Shown here: positions 36,983-45,805 of the stretch, one piece after another
Numbering within the stretch: position 1 is the stretch's first letter
How the letters are laid out: each line of letters starts with the position of its first letter
NCBI GenBank assembly: GCA_018268195.1
Contig: JAFDWZ010000019.1
Coordinates: 1 to 45,805, forward strand
Length of the DNA: 45,805 nt
Reading direction: 5' to 3'
DNA from: Bacteroidota bacterium
GTDB taxonomy: Bacteria > Bacteroidota > Bacteroidia > AKYH767-A > OLB10
Program-made: the position numbers and the translations under genes
The notes under the pieces: model-generated
The model's database searches: none
What the model saw: only the letters and a program-made list of their open reading frames with translations
What the model was told of the DNA's origin: nothing

Positions 36983-37013
36983 TTGCAGATGAGTTTATTT
37001 ACCTCATCTGCAA
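36983..37013 (-). terminator. Hairpin between rpoB and rpoC
   Basis: A perfect 11-bp stem (TTGCAGATGAG with CTCATCTGCAA) around a 9-nt loop, 6 bp past the rpoB stop. On the minus strand the sequence after it is GTTTTAAAAACAG, with too few T for full termination. It is more likely a partial terminator, RNA-processing site or 3'-end stabiliser that tunes rpoC relative to rpoB. Confidence 0.55.
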
Positions 37014-37018
37014 ATTAT

Positions 37019-40000
37019 TTAATCGAGTGTAATTTTTAAACCTAATCCACGCAATTCATGTAACAATACATTGAATGATTCGGGAATTCCCGGAGTAGGC
37101 ATGTTGTCGCCTTTCACAATAGCTTCATAAGCTTTTGCGCGACCCATTACGTCATCCGACTTCACAGTAAGTAATTCCTGAAGTATGTTGGATGCTCCGA
37201 ATGCTTCCAGTGCCCACACCTCCATCTCACCGAAACGCTGACCACCAAACTGTGCTTTACCGCCAAGTGGTTGCTGTGTGATGAGTGAGTATGGTCCGAT
37301 TGAACGTGCGTGCATTTTATCATCAACCATGTGACCAAGTTTGAGCATGTAGATGATACCTACAGTTGCAGGCTGATCGAAACGCTCACCAGTACCTCCG
37401 TCAGTCAGGTAAGTTGAACCAAACTTAGGAAGTTCTGCTTTCTCGATGTAGGATTCAATCTCTTCCTGATTGGCACCATCAAAAATTGGAGTAGCAAATT
37501 TCACTCCCAACTTTTTTCCTGCCCAGCCAAGAACGGTTTCATAAATCTGACCAAGGTTCATACGTGAAGGTACCCCAAGTGGATTGAGCACAATGTCCAC
37601 GGGTGTTCCGTCAGCAAGGAATGGCATTTCTTCTTCGCGCACAATTTTTGCAACGATACCTTTATTTCCATGTCGGCCGGCCATCTTATCACCTACAGTA
37701 AGTTTACGTTTCTTAGCGATATAAACTTTTGCAAGTTGCATGATTCCTGCAGGTAATTCGTCACCCACCTGAATTGCAAACTTCTTACGTTTATATGACC
37801 CTATAATATCATTCATGCGGATATTATAGTTATGCAGCAATTCTTTAATCTGATCGTTGCGGTCTTTATCGGTAGTCCACTTATTCGGGTTGATATTATT
37901 AAAATCCAGATCCTGCAACATCTTCAGGGTAAATTTGCTTCCTTTAGGAATTACAAATTCCTTAAAGATGTCCATCACACCCTGTGATGTTTTGCCGTTA
38001 ACAAGTACAAACAGTTTCTCTACCAGTTTTGATTTCAGTGCCGCCAGGTCTTTTGCCTGCTCATCATCAAACTTGCTGATGACTGTCTTGTCATCCGTTT
38101 TAGAATTTTTATCTTTTACTGCTCTAGAGAAAAGTTTTTTATCAATCACCACACCTTTTACTGAAGGAGGAAGTTTCAGTGATGCATCTTTTACATCACC
38201 TGCTTTGTCACCAAAGATGGCACGCAACAGTTTTTCTTCCGGTGATGGATCTGTTTCTCCTTTAGGAGTAATTTTTCCGATGATGATATCTCCTTCTTTC
38301 ACTTCAGCACCTACACGAATCAATCCGTTTTCATCCAGATCGCGTGTAGCTTCTTCACTTACGTTAGGAATATCGGCAGTAAGTTCTTCCAATCCTCGTT
38401 TAGTATCACGTACTTCAAGGGTATATTCATCAACGTGTATAGATGTGAAGATGTCATCTCTTACCACTTTCTCTGAAATCACAATCGCATCCTCAAAGTT
38501 ATTTCCTTTCCAAGGCATGAATGCTACCATCAGGTTTCGACCTAAGGCAAGTTCTCCGTCTTTGGTGGCATATCCTTCAGATAATACCTGTCCTGCTTTT
38601 ACCTTCTCCCCTTTTCTAACAATAGGCTTCAGGTTGATACAGGTACTTTGATTGGTTTTTTGGAATTTAGTAAGGTAATAAACTTTTACATCATCTTCAA
38701 ACGACAACAGTTTTTCGTCATCGTTGCGGATACTTCTCACATGAATTTCGTTTGCATCCACATACTCCACTACTCCATCATATTCAGCATTCACCAACAC
38801 GCGTGAGTCACGCACCACCTGTCCTTCAAGACCTGTACCTACTACCGGTGCTTCAGGACGCATCAATGGCACTGCCTGGCGTTGCATGTTTGAACCCATC
38901 AGCGCACGGTTGGCATCGTCATGTTCAAGGAAAGGAATCAGCGAAGCTGCAATAGATGCAATCTGATTGGGCGCAACGTCCATCAGGTGCAGATGTTCTG
39001 GTTCCACTTCTGGGAAATCACCTTCGTAGCGTGCTTTCACACGTGCATCTTTAAAGTTTCCGGAAGTATCAATATGAGCATTTGCCTGTGCAATTACTTT
39101 ATTGTCTTCTTCTTCGGCAGTAAGATATACAGGAGGGCGTTCCAAATCTACTTTACCGTTTTCAATTACACGGTAAGGAGTTTCGATGAAGCCGAGATTA
39201 TTAATTTTTGCGAATACACACAGTGAAGAAATCAAACCGATGTTTGGCCCTTCAGGTGTTTCAATAGTACACAAACGTCCGTAATGCGTATAGTGAACGT
39301 CACGAACCTCGAAGCCTGCACGCTCGCGTGAGAGACCTCCGGGTCCGAGTGCCGATAACCTGCGCTTGTGAGTAATCTCAGCCAATGGATTGGTTTGATC
39401 CATAAACTGTGATAACTGATTGGTACCGAAAAATGAGTTGATTACCGATGACAGTGTTTTTGCATTGATAAGATCTGCCGGTGTAAACAATTCGTTGTCG
39501 CGAACATTCATACGCTCGCGGATGGTACGTGCCATACGTGACAGGCCTACGCCAAACTGCGAATACAACTGCTCACCCACGGTACGCACACGTCTGTTAC
39601 TTAAGTGGTCAATATCATCCACATCAGCTTTTGAATTTATCAACTGAATAAGATACTTGATGATAAGGATAATATCTTCTTTTGTAAGTACCTTCACATC
39701 TTCAGGAGTGTGAAGATTGAGTTTTTTATTGATTCTGTAACGTCCTACTTCACCTAAATCATAACGCTTATCAGAGAAGAATAATTTTTCGATGATACCA
39801 CGTGCAGTTTCATAATCCGGTGGCTCCGCATTACGCAACTGACGGTAGATATGTTCAACCGCTTCTTTTTCAGAGTTGGAAGTATCTTTCTGAAGGGTGT
39901 TATAAATGATGGCATAATCCGCTGAATTACCATCTTCTTTGTGCAGGATAATGGATTTCACTCCGGCATCAATAATCTGGTCAATATGATGATCTTCCAG

Positions 40001-40846
40001 AATAATTTCACGCTCAAGAATAATTTCATTACGCTCAATGGAAACTACCTCACCGGTATCTTCATCCACAAAATCTTCAACCCATGATTTGAGAACCCTT
40101 GCTGCCAGTTTACGGCCAACATGCGATTTCAAACCCGACTTGCTTACTTTAACTTCGTCAGCAAGGCCGAAGATTTCAAGAATTTGTTTATCACCTTCAA
40201 AACCTATGGCACGCAACAAGGTGGTCACAGGGAATTTCTTTTTACGGTCAATGTAAGCATACATGACATTGTTGATGTCAGTAGCAAACTCTATCCATGA
40301 ACCTTTGAAAGGAATTACACGGGCAGAGTACAATTTGGTTCCGTTGGCATGTCGGCTTTGTCCGAAGAATACTCCGGGTGAGCGGTGCAACTGCGATACA
40401 ATTACACGTTCAGCACCATTGATAACAAAGGTGCCTTTGGGTGTCATATAAGGGATTGTTCCCAAATATACATCCTGAACGATGGTTTGGAAGTCCTCAT
40501 GCTCAGGGTCGGTACAGTACAGTTTCAGTTTTGCCTTTAACGGAACACTGTGTGTAAGTCCGCGTTCCAAACATTCACGTATGGAATATCTTGGAGGGTC
40601 GATAAAATAATCCAAAAACTCGAGTACGAAGTTGTTTCGTGAGTCGGTGATTGGAAAATTTTCAGCAAATACTTTGTAGAGTCCTTCGTTCTGACGGTTG
40701 TCAGAAGTTGTTTCTATCTGAAAGAAATCCTGAAATGACTTTAATTGTATATCCAGGAAATCGGGATAGTCTATAAGGTTTTTATTCTTAGAGAAGTTTA
40801 TTCTTTTTGATCCGCCTTTGTCAGACGTTGTAGTGATTGCAGCCAA
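37019..40846 (-). CDS. rpoB: RNA polymerase beta subunit
   Basis: The 1275-residue beta subunit. Family signatures include the rifampicin region ([33 protein letters not shown]), [33 protein letters not shown] and the C-terminal [15 protein letters not shown]. In the rifampicin region the usual sensitive residues (Gln, Asp, His, Ser) are present, so no resistance change is visible there. The start appears to be TTG 40846 ([18 protein letters not shown]); no ATG exists in frame upstream near the gene, and homologs begin at about this point. It follows rplL by 128 bp containing a hairpin. Confidence 0.97.
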   Translation of the reverse strand: MAAITTTSDKGGSKRINFSKNKNLIDYPDFLDIQLKSFQDFFQIETTSDNRQNEGLYKVFAENFPITDSRNNFVLEFLDYFIDPPRYSIRECLERGLTHSVPLKAKLKLYCTDPEHEDFQTIVQDVYLGTIPYMTPKGTFVINGAERVIVSQLHRSPGVFFGQSRHANGTKLYSARVIPFKGSWIEFATDINNVMYAYIDRKKKFPVTTLLRAIGFEGDKQILEIFGLADEVKVSKSGLKSHVGRKLAARVLKSWVEDFVDEDTGEVVSIERNEIILEREIILEDHHIDQIIDAGVKSIILHKEDGNSADYAIIYNTLQKDTSNSEKEAVEHIYRQLRNAEPPDYETARGIIEKLFFSDKRYDLGEVGRYRINKKLNLHTPEDVKVLTKEDIILIIKYLIQLINSKADVDDIDHLSNRRVRTVGEQLYSQFGVGLSRMARTIRERMNVRDNELFTPADLINAKTLSSVINSFFGTNQLSQFMDQTNPLAEITHKRRLSALGPGGLSRERAGFEVRDVHYTHYGRLCTIETPEGPNIGLISSLCVFAKINNLGFIETPYRVIENGKVDLERPPVYLTAEEEDNKVIAQANAHIDTSGNFKDARVKARYEGDFPEVEPEHLHLMDVAPNQIASIAASLIPFLEHDDANRALMGSNMQRQAVPLMRPEAPVVGTGLEGQVVRDSRVLVNAEYDGVVEYVDANEIHVRSIRNDDEKLLSFEDDVKVYYLTKFQKTNQSTCINLKPIVRKGEKVKAGQVLSEGYATKDGELALGRNLMVAFMPWKGNNFEDAIVISEKVVRDDIFTSIHVDEYTLEVRDTKRGLEELTADIPNVSEEATRDLDENGLIRVGAEVKEGDIIIGKITPKGETDPSPEEKLLRAIFGDKAGDVKDASLKLPPSVKGVVIDKKLFSRAVKDKNSKTDDKTVISKFDDEQAKDLAALKSKLVEKLFVLVNGKTSQGVMDIFKEFVIPKGSKFTLKMLQDLDFNNINPNKWTTDKDRNDQIKELLHNYNIRMNDIIGSYKRKKFAIQVGDELPAGIMQLAKVYIAKKRKLTVGDKMAGRHGNKGIVAKIVREEEMPFLADGTPVDIVLNPLGVPSRMNLGQIYETVLGWAGKKLGVKFATPIFDGANQEEIESYIEKAELPKFGSTYLTDGGTGERFDQPATVGIIYMLKLGHMVDDKMHARSIGPYSLITQQPLGGKAQFGGQRFGEMEVWALEAFGASNILQELLTVKSDDVMGRAKAYEAIVKGDNMPTPGIPESFNVLLHELRGLGLKITLD

Positions 40847-40923
40847 GTGATTATGATTTTAAATTGATTTCAATCAGAATTTTTAATTATAGCCATCCTC
40901 AAACTGATGGTACGAAAAGGGGT

Positions 40924-40953
40924 ATAGGCCTCCCCGAAAACGGAAAGGCCTAT
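40924..40953 (-). promoter_or_regulatory. Hairpin in the rplL-rpoB gap (attenuator or processing site)
   Basis: ATAGGCCT/AGGCCTAT (8 bp) with an inner CCG/CGG step around AAAA. On the minus strand ACCCCTTTTC follows, a short T-run. It lies 22 bp past the rplL stop. In E. coli the same gap carries a partial terminator and an RNase III site that lower rpoB relative to rplL; a like role here is inferred from position. Confidence 0.6.
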
Positions 40954-40974
40954 GATTGTTTTATTGTTGAAATA

Positions 40975-41355
40975 TTATTTAATTTCAACTTCAGCTCCGG
41001 CCTCTTCAAGTTGTTGCTTGATAGAATTTGCTTCTTCTTTAGAAACTCCTTCTTTAACCGGTTTCGGTGCGCCATCTACAAGATCTTTAGCTTCTTTCAG
41101 GCCTAATCCGCTTAACTCCTTCACTAATTTCACCACTGCAAGTTTTGCGTTACCACCTGATTTCAGAATCACATCAAAAGATGTTTTTTCTTCAGCAGCT
41201 GCGCCACCGGCAGCAGCTCCACCACCGGCTACCATTACCGGAGCAGCAGCAGCAGGCTCAATACCGTACTTGTCTTTTAGAATAGTTGAAAGTTCCTGAA
41301 CTTCTTTTACAGTCAGGTTAACTAACTGTTCTGCGAATGCATTTAAATCTGCCAT
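40975..41355 (-). CDS. rplL: 50S ribosomal protein L7/L12
   Basis: The stalk protein (126 residues) that forms dimers on L10 and recruits translation factors. An N-terminal dimerisation helix (about 1-35), an Ala/Gly-rich hinge ([18 protein letters not shown]) and the C-terminal factor-binding domain ([34 protein letters not shown]) are all present. It follows rplJ by 69 bp and is likely made in excess over the rest of the operon, as in other bacteria. Confidence 0.97.
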   Translation of the reverse strand: MADLNAFAEQLVNLTVKEVQELSTILKDKYGIEPAAAAPVMVAGGGAAAGGAAAEEKTSFDVILKSGGNAKLAVVKLVKELSGLGLKEAKDLVDGAPKPVKEGVSKEEANSIKQQLEEAGAEVEIK

Positions 41356-41424
41356 TTTATTAATTTTTAATTTGTTTTATTTTTGAAATTATAGTTATAG
41401 TGTAAGATTCGAAAGGTGGAAGCT

Positions 41425-41949
41425 TTATGAACCCTTTTCTTCTAACGTCTTTAGTATGCCGGCAAGTTTGCTTCCGCTTGACTGAAGCTGTGAAACAACA
41501 TTCTTAGCCGGTGATTGTAACAAGGCAATAACATCTGCAATCAGTTCATTTTTCGATTTCAGATTTGCCAGTGTTTCCAATTGATTGTCGCCAATGAATA
41601 CCGATGAGTCTATCCAGGCAGCTTTGATTGCAGGAATGGTATCCTTGGCACGGAATTCCTTAATCAGCTTTGCAGGAACATTAGATACTTCGCTGAACAT
41701 GATTGCTGAAGTTCCTTTCAGTGTAGGAATCAGTGAATCATAAGCTGTTGCATCCAGTTTCTGAAGTGCCTTCTTGATGAGATTATTCTTTGCTACACGC
41801 AATTTCACATTCCTATTGAAGCAAAGTCTGCGCAATTTGGAAGTCTTTTCGCTGTTCAGGCTTTCTACACTTGCGATGTAAAAATTTGGAAACTGGCTGA
41901 ACTGCTGTGCAAGACTTTCTATTTCTATATTTTTTTCTTCTCTTGTCAT
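41425..41949 (-). CDS. rplJ: 50S ribosomal protein L10
   Basis: The 174-residue stalk base that binds 23S rRNA and carries the L7/L12 dimers. The N-terminal domain reads YIASVESLNSEKTSKLRRLC and VKLRVAKNNLIKKAL, normal for L10, and a C-terminal helix binds L7/L12. It starts 28 bp after rplA. With so short a gap, an L10 leader of the Firmicute type is not visible between rplA and rplJ. Confidence 0.96.
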   Translation of the reverse strand: MTREEKNIEIESLAQQFSQFPNFYIASVESLNSEKTSKLRRLCFNRNVKLRVAKNNLIKKALQKLDATAYDSLIPTLKGTSAIMFSEVSNVPAKLIKEFRAKDTIPAIKAAWIDSSVFIGDNQLETLANLKSKNELIADVIALLQSPAKNVVSQLQSSGSKLAGILKTLEEKGS

Positions 41950-41977
41950 TTTACAAATGTTTTATTGGTTATTACTA

Positions 41978-42673
41978 TTAACCTGCTATGGATTTGGTAT
42001 CCACTTTAATTCCGGGGCTCATGGTGCTGCTCATAGCTACACTTTTCAGATAAGCTCCTTTGGCAGATGATGGCTTCAGTTTAATAATGGTTTGAATGAG
42101 TTCATTCGCATTTTCATAAATTTTCTTTGCATCGAAAGATACTTTTCCTACTGATGCATGAATAATTCCTGTTTTGTCAACTTTGAAATCAATCTTACCG
42201 CCTTTAACCTCAGTTACTGCTTTTCCAACATCATTGGTTACAGTTCCTGTTTTAGGATTAGGCATCAGGTTACGTGGACCAAGCACGCGTCCCAACTTTC
42301 CTACTTTTGCCATTACTGCAGGCATGGTAATTACCACATCCATATCTACCCAACCTTGTTCTATTTTGGTGATGTATTCATCCAGACCTACATAATCAGC
42401 TCCGGCAGCTTTTGCCTCAGCTTCTTTGTCGGGAGTGCACAGCACCAGTACTTTTACGGTTTTACCTGTTCCGTGAGGTAAGGTAACAATTCCTCGTACC
42501 ATTTGGTTTGCTTTGCGGGGGTCAACACCCAATCTCACGCTCACATCAACAGATGCGTCAAATTTGGTAAACGTGATGTCTTTTACAATTTTGGAAGCAT
42601 CTTGCAGCGTGTACATTTTTTCGCTGTCGTACTTCCCTGTAACCATTTTCTGGTTCTTCGTAAGTTTTGCCAT
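41978..42673 (-). CDS. rplA: 50S ribosomal protein L1
   Basis: The 231-residue L1 protein of the mobile L1 stalk, which guides tRNA out of the E site. Family signatures: [52 protein letters not shown] and [18 protein letters not shown]1 also represses its own operon by binding mRNA in E. coli. Here a small hairpin (42699-42715) lies between rplK and rplA and is a possible but unproven site. Confidence 0.97.
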   Translation of the reverse strand: MAKLTKNQKMVTGKYDSEKMYTLQDASKIVKDITFTKFDASVDVSVRLGVDPRKANQMVRGIVTLPHGTGKTVKVLVLCTPDKEAEAKAAGADYVGLDEYITKIEQGWVDMDVVITMPAVMAKVGKLGRVLGPRNLMPNPKTGTVTNDVGKAVTEVKGGKIDFKVDKTGIIHASVGKVSFDAKKIYENANELIQTIIKLKPSSAKGAYLKSVAMSSTMSPGIKVDTKSIAG

Positions 42674-42748
42674 TTTATAAATTTTTTGAAGTGCAAACGT
42701 TTCGTTTGGCGAAACTCCTTCTGTTAATACTTAAATTTTTTAATGCTC

Positions 42749-43186
42749 TTAAAAAGGTTTTTCTCCTTCAATAGCAATACCCAGGCTGCGTGCCGTACCT
42801 GCAACCATGCTCATTGCAGCTTCAATGGTAAAACAATTTAAGTCAGGCATTTTATCCTGAGCTATTGCTTTTACCTGATCCCATTTTACCGAACCGGCTT
42901 TTTTACGATTCGATTCTGCAGATCCGCTTTTGATTTTAGCAGCTTCCAGTAACTGTACGGATACAGGTGGACGTTTGATAATAAATTCAAACGATTTATC
43001 TGTATATACGGTAATGATTACGGGAAGTACTTTTCCGGCCTGATCCTGTGTACGGGCATTGAACTGCTTGCAGAACTCCATAATATTCACACCCTTGGCT
43101 CCCAATGCGGGTCCAATCGGAGGTGCGGGATTTGCTGCTCCGCCTTTAACCTGTAACTTTATAAGTGCTCCTACCTCTTTTGCCAT
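42749..43186 (-). CDS. rplK: 50S ribosomal protein L11
   Basis: The 145-residue L11 protein of the GTPase-associated centre, target of thiostrepton and needed for RelA stimulation. The N-terminal domain has [19 protein letters not shown] with the proline pair contacted by thiopeptides; the C-terminal RNA-binding domain runs to [14 protein letters not shown]. It is followed by rplA after 75 bp and preceded by nusG after 106 bp. Confidence 0.97.
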   Translation of the reverse strand: MAKEVGALIKLQVKGGAANPAPPIGPALGAKGVNIMEFCKQFNARTQDQAGKVLPVIITVYTDKSFEFIIKRPPVSVQLLEAAKIKSGSAESNRKKAGSVKWDQVKAIAQDKMPDLNCFTIEAAMSMVAGTARSLGIAIEGEKPF

Positions 43187-43292
43187 TTTATTTTTTTGTT
43201 TAAATCAACTTGTGAAGTGACTGTGTTTTTAAAATTTTCTACAGTGGAAGCCTGTTGCTTTTAAAGTCAGTATTACTTCGTTTATATTTTTA

Positions 43293-43838
43293 TTATTCTT
43301 TTTCTACCTGAAGATAGCTAAGTTCAAGCGGTGTTTTACGCCCGAAGATTTTAACCATCACTTTCAGTTTCTTTTTGTCTTCGTACACCTCTTCAATAAT
43401 GCCCGAGAAACTGTTAAACGGCCCGTCAGTTACTTTTACTGATTCGCCCACTACAAACGGAATGTTCAACACTTCTTCTGAGTCTGCCAATTCATCAACC
43501 TTACCTAAAATACGGTTTACCTCTGATTGTCTCAATGGTGTTGGGGCTTCGCCTTTAGGGCCTAAGAAGCTTATCACTCCGGTAACGTTTTCAATAATAT
43601 GCGGAATTTCACCTACCAGGTTGGCTTCAATAAGAACATAACCCGGCAGATAACTTCTGTCTTTACTTACTTTCTTTCCGTCTTTAATTTTATAATACTT
43701 TTCCGTTGGAATCAGAACCTGTGCAACATCGTTCTCAAGACCAAGGCGTCTTATTTCAAAATCAATATATTCCTTCACCTTCTTTTCCTTACCGCTGATG
43801 GCACGTATTACATACCATTTTTTCTCCGTATCTGCCAT
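43293..43838 (-). CDS. nusG: Transcription termination/antitermination factor NusG
   Basis: A 181-residue elongation factor that binds the polymerase clamp and couples to the ribosome or Rho. The N-terminal NGN domain begins KKWYVIRAISGKEKKVKEYI and includes YLPGYVLIEANL; the C-terminal KOW domain has VKVTDGPFNSFSGIIEEVYEDKKKLKV. It starts 11 bp after secE and belongs to the conserved secE-nusG-rplK order. Confidence 0.97.
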   Translation of the reverse strand: MADTEKKWYVIRAISGKEKKVKEYIDFEIRRLGLENDVAQVLIPTEKYYKIKDGKKVSKDRSYLPGYVLIEANLVGEIPHIIENVTGVISFLGPKGEAPTPLRQSEVNRILGKVDELADSEEVLNIPFVVGESVKVTDGPFNSFSGIIEEVYEDKKKLKVMVKIFGRKTPLELSYLQVEKE

Positions 43839-43849
43839 TTGCTTTCTTC

Positions 43850-44041
43850 TTAAAACAATTTATACAGCGTATTCATCAAACCTTGTGCAAGGAAGTCCAT
43901 GAAAAAAATAATCAACCCTGTGATTAATGACGCTACCAATACCACAATTGCACTGCTTTGCAGTTCAGGCCAAGTTGGCCAGGTTACCTTGGTTGTGAGC
44001 TCAAGGTAAGATTCGCGAACATATGCTCTGATTTTTTTCAT
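43850..44041 (-). CDS. secE: Preprotein translocase subunit SecE
   Basis: A 63-residue clamp subunit of SecYEG. The short form has one amphipathic helix (SYLELTTKVTWPTWPELQSS, with the conserved WPT) and one membrane helix (about 31-52). This is the usual single-spanning type rather than the three-helix E. coli form. The start MKKIRAYVRE is 65 bp past the tRNA-Trp gene. Confidence 0.95.
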   Translation of the reverse strand: MKKIRAYVRESYLELTTKVTWPTWPELQSSAIVVLVASLITGLIIFFMDFLAQGLMNTLYKLF

Positions 44042-44106
44042 TTCTCTTACTAATTATCGCCAATATTAACTTTGACTTTTGGTTTTAACCTATTATTCTC
44101 CTTCTG

Positions 44107-44177
44107 CACGAGTGGAGAGATTCGAACTCCCATCAACGGTTTTGGAGACCGCTATTCTACCCTTGAACTACACTCGT
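44107..44177 (-). tRNA. trnW: tRNA-Trp (anticodon CCA)
   Basis: A full cloverleaf on the minus strand: acceptor ACGAGTG/CACTCGT, D-stem GTTC/GAAT, anticodon arm GCGGT-CTCCAAA-ACCGT with anticodon CCA, T-stem GGGAG/CTCTC around TTCGAAT, discriminator G. CCA is not encoded. It lies between tuf and secE, its conserved place in this operon. Confidence 0.96.
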
Positions 44178-44181
44178 GTAT

Positions 44182-44255
44182 GGTAGATACTTCTTTCCGA
44201 ACCCCCATCAATACCGCATTTCTGCGAATCTTTTCTACCCTTGAACTACACTCGT
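44182..44255 (-). pseudogene. Decayed second copy of tRNA-Trp
   Basis: The first 23 bases (minus strand, 44255 down to 44233) are identical to the tRNA-Trp next door, covering the 5' acceptor strand and the D-arm. Then the match breaks: the anticodon arm is replaced by CGCA-GAAA-TGCG, a hairpin with a GNRA-type loop and no CCA anticodon. A stretch like TTGATGGGGGTTCG recalls the variable/T-arm. The 3' acceptor strand is missing, so the cloverleaf cannot close. It is best read as a partial tandem duplication that has decayed. Confidence 0.75.
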
Positions 44256-44322
44256 TACTTAATTCCGGTCTCCGGCAGGTTTGAACTCTATATCTTTTAC
44301 CTTAAATTATTCAGGCTTCAAA

Positions 44323-44349
44323 TCAGCCCCGAGGCGAACTCGGGACTGA
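44323..44349 (-). terminator. Hairpin after tuf
   Basis: CCCGAG/CTCGGG extended by TCAG/CTGA across one C-A mismatch, around a 5-nt loop that holds TTCG on the minus strand. It begins 17 bp past the tuf stop. Only a weak T-run follows, so it may be a partial terminator or an RNA-processing stem ahead of tRNA-Trp. Confidence 0.55.
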
Positions 44350-44365
44350 CTTCAAACCCTCACAA

Positions 44366-45553
44366 TTATTTAATTATATCAATAACCTGACCTGCACCAA
44401 CGGTACGTCCACCTTCGCGGATAGCGAAACGAAGACCTTTGTCCATAGCAACAGGAACAATTAATTTTACGGTAATAGTTACGTTATCACCAGGCATAAC
44501 CATTTCACGTCCTTCCGGTAATGAAATTTCTCCGGTTACGTCAGTTGTACGTAAATAAAACTGAGGACGGTATTTGTTATGGAATGGAGTATGACGTCCA
44601 CCTTCTTCTTTTTTCAAAACATAAATTTCAGCTTTGAATTCAGTATGTGGAGTGATAGAACCTGGTTTTGCAACAACCATACCTCTGCGGATATCGGTTT
44701 TTTCAATACCACGTAATAACAGACCTACGTTGTCACCTGCTTCACCACGGTCAAGGATTTTGCGGAACATTTCCACACCTGTAACAGTTGAAGTAAGTTT
44801 TTTCTCCTGCATACCGATGATTTCAACGTTGTCGTTAGAGTTGATAACACCTCTTTCGATACGACCTGTTGCCACAGTACCACGACCGGTGATAGAAAAC
44901 ACGTCTTCTACCGGCATAAGGAATGGAAGGTCAACCTGACGAGGAGGAATTGGAATATACTCATCAACAGCGTTCATCAACTGAAGGATTGAATCAACCC
45001 ATTTTGGATCTTTATTTAATCCACCTAATGCTGAACCGCGGATGATTGGGGTATTGTTACCATCGAACTCATAGAAACTTAAAAGTTCGCGGATTTCCAT
45101 TTCTACAAGGTCAAGTAATTCAGGATCGTCAACCATGTCCACTTTGTTCATGAACACAACGATTTTAGGAACGCCTACCTGACGTGCCAACAGGATGTGC
45201 TCACGAGTTTGTGGCATAGGACCATCAGTAGCCGCAACTACCAGAATAGCACCGTCCATCTGCGCAGCACCTGTTACCATGTTTTTTACATAGTCAGCGT
45301 GACCCGGACAGTCAACGTGTGCATAGTGTCTTTTTTCAGTTTGATACTCAACGTGCGATGTGTTAATCGTAATACCACGCTCTTTTTCTTCAGGAGCGTT
45401 GTCGATTGAGTCGAATGAACGTTGTTCAGCAAAACCTTTATCTGCCAACACGCTGGTGATAGCAGCAGTTAAGGTTGTTTTTCCGTGGTCAACGTGACCG
45501 ATGGTTCCAATGTTTACGTGTGGTTTGGAACGATCAAATTTTTCTTTAGCCAT
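44366..45553 (-). CDS. tuf: Elongation factor Tu
   Basis: A 395-residue GTPase that brings aminoacyl-tRNA to the ribosome. G1 is GHVDHGKT (residues 19-26), the switch II motif DCPGHADY, G4 NKVDM and G5 SAL (RGSALGG). The domain II/III residues that bind tRNA ([18 protein letters not shown]) are conserved. It heads the tuf - tRNA-Trp - secE - nusG order common in Bacteroidota. The leader (from 45554) shows no clear TAnnTTTG, so transcription may come from further upstream, for example from tRNA genes outside the window. Confidence 0.98.
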   Translation of the reverse strand: MAKEKFDRSKPHVNIGTIGHVDHGKTTLTAAITSVLADKGFAEQRSFDSIDNAPEEKERGITINTSHVEYQTEKRHYAHVDCPGHADYVKNMVTGAAQMDGAILVVAATDGPMPQTREHILLARQVGVPKIVVFMNKVDMVDDPELLDLVEMEIRELLSFYEFDGNNTPIIRGSALGGLNKDPKWVDSILQLMNAVDEYIPIPPRQVDLPFLMPVEDVFSITGRGTVATGRIERGVINSNDNVEIIGMQEKKLTSTVTGVEMFRKILDRGEAGDNVGLLLRGIEKTDIRRGMVVAKPGSITPHTEFKAEIYVLKKEEGGRHTPFHNKYRPQFYLRTTDVTGEISLPEGREMVMPGDNVTITVKLIVPVAMDKGLRFAIREGGRTVGAGQVIDIIK

Positions 45554-45695
45554 TTTGAATATTAAATAAACAGGTTACTTAAATAATTGATTTGTGAGAT
45601 ATAATGTAAATTAAAATTGTCATCTTTTGTTATACTCGTTTCTGATTTAGTGTCATTTTTCTTTTCTGCTTCATCCAATATTTATCATCTTTGGT

Positions 45696-45805
45696 ACTTC
45701 AGAGCCGTTGATGAGAATTGAATAATGAGGCTTTGCTCATTATTGCGAGCTCCGCCTCGCAACTCACGACCTCGTTCACACTTTGCTTTCTCATCAACTT
45801 CAGAG
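45696..45805. repeat. Small element with inverted ends, inner hairpins and flanking direct repeats
   Basis: GTTGATGAGAA (45707-45717) and its exact complement TTCTCATCAAC (45788-45798) bound a stretch with two inner dyads: AATAATGAG/CTCATTATT (45721-45744) and GCGAG/CTCGC (45745-45760). The 9-mer ACTTCAGAG occurs on both sides (45696-45704 and 45797-45805). The layout resembles a miniature inverted-repeat element with a target duplication. It could also be one unit of a longer repeat cut off by the window end. No open frame of note is inside. Confidence 0.5.

Noticed and set aside
37857-38651. 264-codon plus-strand frame inside rpoB
   Set aside because: Ser/Thr/Phe-rich shadow of rpoB codons, with no domain; rpoB is certain on the other strand.

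Overview
The window is a low-GC chromosomal segment from a member of the Bacteroidota. This rests on two secreted proteins with type IX secretion (T9SS) C-terminal sorting domains, one of them built of SprB repeats. It also rests on TAnnTTTG-type -7 promoter elements, a Bacteroidota-type YidC and RpoC, and DUF4468 and YfhO-family proteins. I cannot fix the genus. Most of the window is core chromosome. There is no complete insertion sequence, prophage or CRISPR array.

Region 1 (1-5060, plus strand): the 3' end of a tRNA with its terminator, then yidC, the two subunits of a 3-oxoacid CoA-transferase, and a methyltransferase/glycosyltransferase fusion. A hairpin closes it. Region 2 (5060-9050, minus strand) is the accessory part: a gene remnant, a stand-alone LuxR-type DNA-binding protein, a lipoprotein of unknown function, and a NarL-type response regulator with its histidine kinase. 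Two near-identical inverted repeats (ATACGT-N6-ACGTAT) sit just behind the two LuxR-type genes. Region 3 (9249-17194): an acyl carrier protein phosphodiesterase, a SprB-repeat surface protein, a FemAB/GNAT-like protein, an Xaa-Pro aminopeptidase, and a large secreted propeller/kelch protein.

Region 4 (17196-22899, minus): a YfhO-type membrane protein, a glycosyltransferase, UDP-GlcNAc 2-epimerase and a Cas4-like PD-(D/E)XK nuclease-fold protein, packed like an operon for surface glycan work. Region 5 (22957-32465, minus): polyprenyl diphosphate synthase, alpha/beta hydrolase and dnaG in one tight run; rlmN; a DUF4468 protein with a LysM D-Ala-D-Ala carboxypeptidase; and queA with ispD.

Region 6 (32592-45553, minus) is the conserved transcription/translation block tuf - tRNA-Trp - secE - nusG - rplK - rplA - rplJ - rplL - rpoB - rpoC. 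It ends in a long perfect terminator hairpin and has further hairpins between rplL and rpoB and between rpoB and rpoC. A decayed second copy of tRNA-Trp lies between tuf and the intact tRNA. The last 110 bases hold a small element with inverted ends and flanking direct repeats that resembles a miniature mobile element.

Several starts were moved from the longest open frame. yidC, ispD and the polyprenyl synthase move to ATG; wecB moves to GTG; the nuclease-like gene and the glycosyltransferase move to inner TTG codons. rpoB itself seems to start at TTG. I saw no clear case of a wholly new multi-gene system. The best candidates for follow-up are the paired inverted repeats beside the LuxR genes, the tRNA-Trp remnant, the MITE-like element and the methyltransferase-glycosyltransferase fusion.
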